Shown: positions 5,721 to 11,180 of the stretch, piece after piece | Position numbering within the stretch: position 1 is the first letter of the stretch | How the letters are laid out: every line of letters starts with the position of its first letter | Assembly: GCA_964368605.1 (NCBI GenBank) | Contig: CAYJBP010000085.1 | Span: 1-11,180 of the forward strand | DNA from: CAYJBP01 sp964368605 | GTDB lineage: Bacteria > Bacillota > Dehalobacteriia > UBA4068 | Length of the DNA: 11,180 nt | Direction: 5' to 3' | Program-made: the position numbers and the translations under genes | The notes under the pieces: generated by a model | The model's input: only the letters and a program-made list of their open reading frames with translations | What the model was told of the DNA's origin: nothing | Databases searched by the model: none

Positions 5721-8473
5721 AATTAATAATTTCGGCTTTTGGCCCTTATGCCAATCAATGCGAAATCAACTTAGAGCAGCTTGGTCAAAAAGGTATATAT
5801 TTAATTACGGGCGATACAGGGGCAGGCAAAACCACAATTTTTGATGCCATAACCTTTGCCTTATATGGCGAGGCCAGTGGCATAGTGCGTGATAATGCCT
5901 TATTTAGAAGTAAATATGCTTTAGAACAAACCCCTACATTTGTAGAGCTTAGCTTTGAATATCATGATAAACAGTATACAATTAAGCGCAGCCCGGCCTA
6001 TCAAAGGCCTAATAAGCGGGGCAGCGGCTATACACTTCAAAATGCTGATGCCCAGCTAACACTAGCTAATGGCCAAGTTATTACTAAAATAAAAGATGTT
6101 AACGCTTGGGTTAAATCTATAATTGGTATCGACAGAAATCAGTTTACCCAAATTGCCATGATTGCCCAGGGCGAATTTTTAAAGCTAATTTTGGCCTCAA
6201 CCGAAGATCGTCAAAAAATTTTCCGTGATATTTTTGGCACAATTTTTTATCAACGCTTGCAAGAAGAATTAAAAAAAGATACCGCTATGCTCAATCAAAA
6301 TTGCCAATCTTTAAGGCTAAAAATCAATCAATATTTAAGCGACACAATATATGCACATAATGATGCAGAAAACTTATCTTATAAACAAATGCAAAACCTG
6401 GAATTGCCGCTTGCTGAAAGTATTAGCTTGCTTAAAGAACTTGTTGCTAATGATCAAATTTTGGCCGACGAAATCATTGATAAACTTGGGCAATTAGATA
6501 CACAATTAATTGAAATTACCAAGCAAATAAGCCAGGCGCAAGCTATTGCTAAAATAACCAGCGATTTGCAAAAAACCGAGCTTGATTTGGCAACCAATCA
6601 AAAACAGCTAGATGCGGCCTTACAGGCTTATCAATTGGCAAAAGACCAGCTAAAGAACAGGGACGAATTGCTTAATGCCTATACACTTGGCCAAAATAAT
6701 TTGCCAAAATATCAGCAAATCGATATGCAAAATGCTTTGCTAAATGAGCAAAAATTGGCTTTAAAGCAGGCTAATCAAGATTTTGCCTTTAATAATCAGG
6801 CTTTAAGCAGGCTAAATGATCAGTTGCAAGCCACTAAGGCCAAGCTGCTTAGCCTTAAAAATTCGCCGCTGCTTTTAGCCGAATTAAAGGCCAAAAAGCA
6901 AGATTTAAGCACTGAAAAAACCGCCCTAAAAGAGCTGGCCGATCGGGTACGTAGCTATCGTAAGCTGCGGATTGCCTTACAAAGCGCCCAGCAAGAGTAT
7001 CAAAATGCAGCCGCTAATGCCGAGCAATTGCAGGCCGCTTATAATAGCAAAAATCAGATTTATCTTGATCAGCAAGCCGGAATTTTGGCTCAAAATTTGC
7101 AGCCCGGGCGGCCTTGCCCGGTTTGTGGTGCGGCCGAGCATCCGCAGCCGGCTAAATTAAGTGGAAAAGCTCCGTCTAAAGAGCAGCTAGATCTTGCTAA
7201 AGACCAGGCCGAGGCGGCGCAGGCGGAAGCCGCTAAATTAAGCGAAACCGCCGCCGAAAAACTTAGCGAGCTTAAAACGATTAAGGGTATTATCGCCAAA
7301 ATGGGCCAGGAAATTTTGCAAATAGCCTCTTTTGAGAAAATCGAGGGCGAGTTAAGCCATAAAAGCCATGCCCTTCTTGCCCATGAAAAAGAAGTTGATT
7401 TGGCCTTTACACAGGTATCTAATGATTGCCGGGATTTTAATAAGCTAGAGCAAAGCCTGCCCAAAACCGAGGCCGACTTAGAAAATAACCGTAATTTGGC
7501 CGCTGCCAATAGCCTTAAAATTGCCGATTTTAAGGCCAAAATCGAGGCCGCCGAGGCTTCTTTATTAAAGCAAAAGGCCGAGCTGGAATTTACCGATAAA
7601 AATGCAGCCGAGCTGGACTTAAGCCATAAAAAGCAGTCTATTGACCGCCTAAATAAAAATTATGCCCAAGCTGAGGATGCCTATCAAAATCTGCTAGGCC
7701 AAAACGATCGCCTAACAGGCCAGATTAAGGCTTATCGGGAGCAGTTAGCGGCCTCTTTACCCATAGATAGCGCTGCCTTGGCCTTAGAAAATGAGCAATT
7801 ATTGCTTCAAAAAGCAAACTTTAATTCACAACTTGATGTCTATAAAGCAGCGCTTAGCCAAAACAAGCAGTCCCTAAAGGGAATTTTAGCTCATAATCAT
7901 AACTTAGAGCAGGCCGAAAGCCAGCTTATTTGGCAAGCGGCTTTAAGCGATACGATGAGTGGAAAAATTGTCGGCAAAGAAAAAATCATGCTCGAAACCT
8001 ATATTCAAATGACTTATTTCGAGCGGATAATTGCCCGCGCCAATAGCCGTTTTTTGATTATGAGCAGTGGTCAATACGAGCTTAAGCGGCGAATTGCCGC
8101 CGACAATTTACGTGGTCAAAGTGGCCTGGAGCTGGATATTATCGATCACTTTAATGGTAGTATGCGCAGTGTAAAAACTTTATCGGGCGGCGAATTATTT
8201 TTGGCCTCTTTAAGTTTAGCACTGGGCTTATCCGATGAAATTTGCGCCGCAGCCGGCGGTATCCGCCTGGATACAATGTTTATCGACGAAGGCTTTGGCT
8301 CTTTAGATCAGGATTCGTTAAATATGGCAATCAATACCTTGGCCGGTTTAAGCGAAAGTAATCGCTTGATTGCCATAATTTCGCATGTAGAGGAGCTAAA
8401 AGGCCGCATTGATAAGCAAATTATTATCAAAAAGCAGCCTTTAGAAGGTAGTTCGGTGCAGATTGTTATTTAG
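5708..8473 (+). CDS. sbcC: Nuclease SbcCD subunit C (Rad50-like SMC-type ATPase)
   Basis: A 921-residue ATPase that drives and gates the SbcD nuclease. The N-terminal half-domain has FGPYANQCEI (11-20) and Walker A GDTGAGKTT (35-43), with a Q-loop block QIAMIAQGEFLKL shortly before the coiled coil. Long coiled-coil arms (about 190-780) are interrupted by the zinc hook Cys470-Pro-Val-Cys473, which dimerises two complexes. The C-terminal half-domain has signature LSGGE (825-829) and Walker B ending Asp860-Glu861 (FIDEGFGSLD). It is shorter than Escherichia coli SbcC (just over 1,000 residues), mainly in the arms. The start is TTG at 5708, supported by AGGAGG (5695-5700) seven bases upstream and by the family N-terminus RPLKLIISAFGPY. 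It lies inside the end of sbcD, implying coupled translation and balanced subunits. Confidence 0.96.
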   Translation: MRPLKLIISAFGPYANQCEINLEQLGQKGIYLITGDTGAGKTTIFDAITFALYGEASGIVRDNALFRSKYALEQTPTFVELSFEYHDKQYTIKRSPAYQRPNKRGSGYTLQNADAQLTLANGQVITKIKDVNAWVKSIIGIDRNQFTQIAMIAQGEFLKLILASTEDRQKIFRDIFGTIFYQRLQEELKKDTAMLNQNCQSLRLKINQYLSDTIYAHNDAENLSYKQMQNLELPLAESISLLKELVANDQILADEIIDKLGQLDTQLIEITKQISQAQAIAKITSDLQKTELDLATNQKQLDAALQAYQLAKDQLKNRDELLNAYTLGQNNLPKYQQIDMQNALLNEQKLALKQANQDFAFNNQALSRLNDQLQATKAKLLSLKNSPLLLAELKAKKQDLSTEKTALKELADRVRSYRKLRIALQSAQQEYQNAAANAEQLQAAYNSKNQIYLDQQAGILAQNLQPGRPCPVCGAAEHPQPAKLSGKAPSKEQLDLAKDQAEAAQAEAAKLSETAAEKLSELKTIKGIIAKMGQEILQIASFEKIEGELSHKSHALLAHEKEVDLAFTQVSNDCRDFNKLEQSLPKTEADLENNRNLAAANSLKIADFKAKIEAAEASLLKQKAELEFTDKNAAELDLSHKKQSIDRLNKNYAQAEDAYQNLLGQNDRLTGQIKAYREQLAASLPIDSAALALENEQLLLQKANFNSQLDVYKAALSQNKQSLKGILAHNHNLEQAESQLIWQAALSDTMSGKIVGKEKIMLETYIQMTYFERIIARANSRFLIMSSGQYELKRRIAADNLRGQSGLELDIIDHFNGSMRSVKTLSGGELFLASLSLALGLSDEICAAAGGIRLDTMFIDEGFGSLDQDSLNMAINTLAGLSESNRLIAIISHVEELKGRIDKQIIIKKQPLEGSSVQIVI

Positions 8474-8517
8474 TGGGCAATCGGCATCGCTATTTAGTTT
8501 TTAAATCGAATAATCAA

Positions 8518-9831
8518 TCAAAAATGGCTCAAGCTAATAATTGTTTCCACCTTGCCGGTTTGGCAAAACATGTCTACCGGTTGCGCCTTTTCTACCCGAT
8601 AACCTTGGCTTACCAGGTATTTTAAATCACGAGCCAAGGTAGCCGGGTCGCAGGAAATATAGATTAAACGCTTAGTTGGGTTTTGGCTAAGCGCATTTAA
8701 TACAGCCATATCGCAGCCGGCACGGGGTGGGTCTAGGATAATAATATCGGCCTTTTGCCCCTGTTGATATAGTTGGGGCAGGGCTTTTTCGCTGGCATCA
8801 TTTATAAATCGACAATTGACTATATCATTTAATTGGGCATTTTGGGCGGCCAATTGCAAAGCCGGCGCATATTGCTCGATGCATAGCGCTTTTTTTGCCC
8901 TTTTAGCAGCCATCAAGCCGATAATTCCGCTGCCGCTATATAAATCGAAAACGGTATCCTCTTGCCCTATATTCGCAAAATCGAGGGCGCTTTGATACAA
9001 AACTTCGGCCTGGCTATGATTAATTTGGCTAAAGGTTGCCGCCGTAATTTGCAAATTTAAACCACAGATTTGCTCTTGCAAATAGGGTTTACCTGCCAAT
9101 ACTTGCCAGCTTAAACCATAGATTCCATAATTAGGCTTACCCCAATTAGCCTGCACCGATTTTAAATTAGGATTAAGCTTAATTAGCTCGGCCGCCAACT
9201 GCTTAAGCGGCTGATTAGGCTTTAACCCCACAAAACTAAGCAAAAGCTCGCTGCTATCATGATTGGCACGCAAAGAAATATGGCGCAAATCGCTTAATGC
9301 TTGCCGATAATCGCCGAGTTTATCCCTTAGGCTAGCGGCTAAGCCGGCCAAGGCCGGTAGCATAATTTGGCAATGGGGATTAATTATGATTTTTTGGCTG
9401 CCATTGGCATAAAAGCCCAGGCCAGCGGTTTGGCTATTATAATGTAATTGCAGGCGATTACGATACTCAAAAGGCTTAGGAGCAGCTAAAGTTGGCAAAA
9501 CATTAATATCCAGGCCACCGATTCGGCTTAGGGCATTGGCCACCAACTTGGTTTTATGCTGCAATTGCTGCGGATAGGCCAAATGCTGCCAATTGCAGCC
9601 GCCGCAAGCCTCATAATGTGGGCAAACAGGCTGCACACGCTGCGGCGAAGGCTTAATTATCGCCTTTAGAACAGCTTCGGCATAGTTTTTTTTGCTGCGT
9701 ATAATTTCGGCCTCTACCGTTTCGCCGGGCAGGGCATTGGCGATAAAGACGGCCTGCCCATTAAAGCGTGCCAGGCCGCGGCCATCATTTAATAAATCGC
9801 TAATTTCTAAAATAAGTGGGCTTTGAGCCAT
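8518..9831 (-). CDS. rlmD: 23S rRNA (uracil-5-)-methyltransferase, RlmD/RlmCD type, with 4Fe-4S motif
   Basis: A 437-residue SAM-dependent enzyme that makes 5-methyluridine in 23S rRNA. An N-terminal TRAM RNA-binding domain (about 5-60) is followed by iron-sulfur ligands Cys70, Cys76, Cys79 (CX5CGGC) and Cys154. The Rossmann methyltransferase domain has SAM motif DLYSGSGIIGL (296-306), LDPPRAGC (366-373), the catalytic Cys394 in SCDPATLARD and the base Glu429 in KVETI. In Escherichia coli RlmD modifies U1939. In Bacillus subtilis the related RlmCD modifies both U747 and U1939, and sequence alone does not tell which applies here. I use the ATG at 9831, although AAGGAG (9845-9850) is 13 bases away. 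In-frame TTG codons at 9840 (four bases from that site) or 9855 are alternatives. It is convergent with sbcC (44 bp, no clear terminator) and divergent from mscS. I see no good promoter for it. Confidence 0.92.
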   Translation of the reverse strand: MAQSPLILEISDLLNDGRGLARFNGQAVFIANALPGETVEAEIIRSKKNYAEAVLKAIIKPSPQRVQPVCPHYEACGGCNWQHLAYPQQLQHKTKLVANALSRIGGLDINVLPTLAAPKPFEYRNRLQLHYNSQTAGLGFYANGSQKIIINPHCQIMLPALAGLAASLRDKLGDYRQALSDLRHISLRANHDSSELLLSFVGLKPNQPLKQLAAELIKLNPNLKSVQANWGKPNYGIYGLSWQVLAGKPYLQEQICGLNLQITAATFSQINHSQAEVLYQSALDFANIGQEDTVFDLYSGSGIIGLMAAKRAKKALCIEQYAPALQLAAQNAQLNDIVNCRFINDASEKALPQLYQQGQKADIIILDPPRAGCDMAVLNALSQNPTKRLIYISCDPATLARDLKYLVSQGYRVEKAQPVDMFCQTGKVETIISLSHF

Positions 9832-9848
9832 AAATATCAATTTGCTCC

Positions 9849-9877
9849 TTGTCAATTGTAATTTAATATGGTATATT
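9849..9877 (+). promoter_or_regulatory. Sigma-A-type promoter of mscS
   Basis: TTGTCA (9849-9854), a 17-base spacer and TATATT (9872-9877), each one mismatch from consensus, with TGG just before the -10 (extended -10). Transcription would start near 9884, giving a leader of about 28 nt. The -35 overlaps the ribosome binding site of the divergent methyltransferase gene. Confidence 0.65.
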
Positions 9878-9911
9878 TAAATATAGGTGTTTTAATAAAA
9901 GGAGTATGTTT

Positions 9912-10739
9912 ATGAATACGATTACTGATACCGTAACCCAACTTTTGTCTAATTTTTCTTTGGGTAGTATTACGCTTAACAGTGCGCTTGAAGCAATAAT
10001 TATCTTTATAATTTGCCTAATTTTGATTAAAGTTATCGGCCGTATACTGGATAGGCTAATCATAAAAATACCGGCCGAGCGGGGCGTGCATGAATTACTA
10101 AACAAAACGATAAAAGTTATTTCTTATATTATAGCTTCTTTGATTGCTTTATCGATATTGGGCATCCCGATTAGCTCATTAATTGCCTTTTTTAGCGTAG
10201 TTGGTTTGGCGGCCTCTTTGGCGGCACAGAATTCGCTATCGCAGATTGCCGGCGGAATTACGCTTATGGTTAGCAGGCCTTTTATTGTGGACGACTATAT
10301 CAATATTGGCGAGATTGAGGGTACTGTTACGCATATTGGATTAATTTATACGCAGCTTAAAACTTTTGATGCCAAGGTGATTTCGGTACCTAATAATGAT
10401 ATGGCGGCTGCTAAGATTATCAATTATAGCAGTGAAAAGCTGCGACGCATTGATTATGTGATAGGTGCATCTTATGATAATAGCATAGACCAGGTAAAGG
10501 AGGCTATTAAAGCGGCTATTGCCAGCCAGGAACTAATTTTAGAAGAGCCTGCGCCTTATATTAATGTGGCTTCTTATGGGGATAGCAGCATTAATTACTG
10601 TATCAGGGTTTGGGTAAACAATCAAGATTATTGGCCGGTTTGGGCGGCCCTACTTGAGCAAATCAAGCATAATTTTGACAGCCATGGTGTAGAAATGAGT
10701 TATAATCACCTAAACATCCATTTACTGGAAAAGAAATAG
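9912..10739 (+). CDS. mscS: Small-conductance mechanosensitive ion channel, MscS family
   Basis: A 275-residue membrane protein, close in length and layout to Escherichia coli MscS (286). It opens when membrane tension rises on osmotic downshock and releases solutes. Three hydrophobic segments are visible: TM1 about 24-46, TM2 about 67-87, and the pore helix TM3 about 89-121 (GLAASLAAQNSLSQIAGG, 98-115). These are followed by the beta domain (RPFIVDDYINIGEIEGTV, 122-139; VPNNDM, 159-164) and the alpha/beta cytoplasmic cage ending in SYNHLNIHLLEKK. Aligned by eye, the pore-closing Leu105 and Leu109 of E. coli correspond to Leu99 and Leu103, and hinge Gly113 to Asn107. The ATG at 9912 is preceded by AAGGAG (9899-9904) at seven bases. 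The ATG at 9906 is only one base from that site and is rejected. It is probably monocistronic. Confidence 0.94.
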   Translation: MNTITDTVTQLLSNFSLGSITLNSALEAIIIFIICLILIKVIGRILDRLIIKIPAERGVHELLNKTIKVISYIIASLIALSILGIPISSLIAFFSVVGLAASLAAQNSLSQIAGGITLMVSRPFIVDDYINIGEIEGTVTHIGLIYTQLKTFDAKVISVPNNDMAAAKIINYSSEKLRRIDYVIGASYDNSIDQVKEAIKAAIASQELILEEPAPYINVASYGDSSINYCIRVWVNNQDYWPVWAALLEQIKHNFDSHGVEMSYNHLNIHLLEKK

Positions 10740-10780
10740 GGCAGTGGCCAACAATCTTTCAAATTCTAAAAGTTTTTGCT

Positions 10781-10802
10781 TTTGCTTTTTACAAAAAGCA
10801 AA
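10781..10802. repeat. AT-rich inverted repeat after mscS, possible weak terminator
   Basis: TTTGCTTTTT and AAAAAGCAAA are perfect 10-base arms around two bases (AC), extendable by a G-T and a C-G pair. It lies about 40 bases after the mscS stop and is followed by T-rich DNA, so it could end mscS transcription. The stem is AT-rich and there is no clean T run, so this is uncertain. Confidence 0.5.
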
Positions 10803-10810
10803 GGTCTTAA

Positions 10811-10845
10811 TCTTTTATCTTTTATCTTTTATCTTTTATCTTTTA
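10811..10845. repeat. 7-bp tandem repeat, TCTTTTA x5
   Basis: Five exact head-to-tail copies of TCTTTTA, 35 bp in all, about 70 bp after mscS in DNA without a convincing gene. A unit of 7 bp is not a multiple of 3. Exact identity of all copies suggests a recent or actively slipping tract. It does not lie in a recognisable promoter or coding region. Confidence 0.97.
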
Positions 10846-10861
10846 ATTCTTTCAATAATAA

Positions 10862-11062
10862 AAAGACGCAAATGAAAGAAAGAAGCAAAGAGCTAAAGAG
10901 AGCAGGATTGAAGATAGAATTGATAAAATTGAAAGAAAGCTGCTATTTTTATTTGCAGAGCAAATAAAAATAAAGTGCTCTACGCAAAGCAACCCATCAA
11001 GAAAAAGGCTGGCTAAAGAAAGCAAAAGGCAAGCTAAAGAAAGCAAAAGGCGAGCTAAATAA
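10862..11062 (+). other. Start-less open frame with repeated AKES motif, possible gene remnant
   Basis: Between stops at 10859 and 11060 one frame stays open for 66 codons and encodes a very basic, helix-prone peptide with segments such as RIEDRIDKIERKLLFLFAEQ. The motif AKES occurs three times in the same frame (residues 11-14, 51-54, 58-61), the last two inside the 21-bp tandem repeat. No ATG, GTG or TTG in this frame could start it and no ribosome binding site fits, so it is not called a gene. It may be a decayed gene end or simply purine-rich repeat DNA. No function can be given. Confidence 0.15.
10944..10972. repeat. Perfect 13-bp inverted repeat with 3-base loop
   Basis: TATTTTTATTTGC (10944-10956) and GCAAATAAAAATA (10960-10972) are exact complements around AGA. 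The hairpin is AT-rich and has no T run after it on either strand, so it does not look like a standard terminator. It sits between the two tandem repeat tracts in the gene-free stretch after mscS. Confidence 0.95.
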
Positions 11063-11065
11063 AGC
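11003..11065. repeat. 21-bp tandem repeat, three copies
   Basis: Three head-to-tail copies at 11003-11023, 11024-11044 and 11045-11065, of the form AAAAGGCnnGCTAAAnAAAGC. They differ mainly at two adjacent positions (TG, AA, GA), plus one G-to-T change in the third copy. The unit is 7 codons long. A fourth, diverged core (AGCTAAAGAGAGC) lies at 10891-10903. The third copy runs into the terminator-like hairpin that follows. Confidence 0.95.
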
Positions 11066-11070
11066 AAAAC

Positions 11071-11114
11071 AAAGGGGCTATCGCAAATATTTTTCTTATT
11101 GCGACAGCCCCTTT
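11071..11114 (-). terminator. Terminator-like hairpin facing left, for a gene beyond the right edge
   Basis: AAAGGGGCT (11071-11079) pairs with AGCCCCTTT (11106-11114), and TCGCAA (11081-11086) with TTGCGA (11099-11104), with a single A/C mismatch between the two stems and a 12-base loop. On the minus strand the stem is followed by T-rich GTTTTGCTTTATTT (11070-11057), as expected for a rho-independent terminator. On the plus strand no T run follows. It probably ends a minus-strand transcript entering from the right. Confidence 0.6.
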
Positions 11115-11144
11115 AAGCTGTAATTTAACAATAACCAAAATAGC

Positions 11145-11164
11145 GGAATGGTCAAGACCATTCC
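11145..11164. repeat. Perfect palindrome with 9-bp arms at the right edge
   Basis: GGAATGGTC (11145-11153) and GACCATTCC (11156-11164) are exact inverted arms around AA. It has no T run and lies about 30 bp beyond the leftward hairpin. It could be an operator, one end of an interspersed palindromic repeat, or part of a structured transcript. The window ends 16 bases later, so its context is missing. Confidence 0.9.
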
Positions 11165-11180
11165 CTACAAAATGCAAACA

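Noticed and set aside
7090..7539. 149-codon minus-strand open frame inside sbcC
   Set aside because: It is antisense to the SbcC coiled coil and zinc hook. Its Ser/Leu/Ala-rich sequence mirrors the coding strand and it has no independent start signals.
8474..8517. Shared terminator between convergent sbcC and the methyltransferase gene
   Set aside because: Only a 5-bp AT-only pairing (ATTTA/TAAAT) is visible, with no GC-rich stem. Not supported.
10776..10967. 63-codon plus-strand frame starting with TTG through the 7-bp repeat
   Set aside because: It has no ribosome binding site, its first half is the translated microsatellite, and its composition is low-complexity.
10852..11067. 71-codon minus-strand Leu/Ser-rich frame over the 21-bp repeats
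   Set aside because: It has a TTG start without a ribosome binding site, lies directly after a terminator-like hairpin on that strand, and its Leu-Ser-Leu pattern is the complement of the A-rich tandem repeat.

Overview
The window reads as chromosomal DNA from a low-to-moderate GC Gram-positive-type bacterium (Bacillota; class not resolvable from here). The support is strong AGGAGG-type ribosome binding sites, use of TTG starts, sigma-A-like promoters with an extended -10 (TGnTATAAT), tight gene overlaps, and protein families typical of that phylum. All recognisable genes are core or housekeeping-like. I found no mobile element, CRISPR array, RNA gene or defence island.

Layout from left to right. 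Positions 40-3738, minus strand: a three-gene operon for a BMP-type (NupOPQ-like) ABC nucleoside importer, with a double-domain ATPase and then two permeases, all coupled (ATGA overlap, then a 1-nt gap). It is read from a good promoter at 3801-3829. Diverging from it at 3959-4441 is a MarR-family regulator with its own promoter and a strong terminator. Positions 4575-8473, plus strand: sbcD-sbcC, the two subunits of the SbcCD (Mre11-Rad50-like) nuclease, overlapping by 13 nt with a TTG start for sbcC. Convergent to them at 8518-9831 is an RlmD/RlmCD-type 23S rRNA uracil-5-methyltransferase with a 4Fe-4S cluster motif. Diverging from that at 9912-10739 is a small-conductance mechanosensitive channel (MscS). 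Positions 10740-11180 hold no convincing gene but are dense in repeats: a 7-bp unit repeated five times, a 21-bp unit repeated three times, several perfect inverted repeats, a terminator-like hairpin facing left, and a perfect palindrome at the right edge.

How the parts work together. The importer and MarR gene form a plausible regulatory pair: the importer promoter carries a 6+6 inverted repeat inside its core, a natural place for a MarR dimer. The transporter's substrate-binding lipoprotein is not in the window. SbcCD, RlmD and MscS appear to be independent units (DNA break and hairpin processing, ribosome modification, osmotic protection). No clear new biological system is visible. The places most worth a second look are the marR/importer control region and the repeat-rich stretch after mscS.
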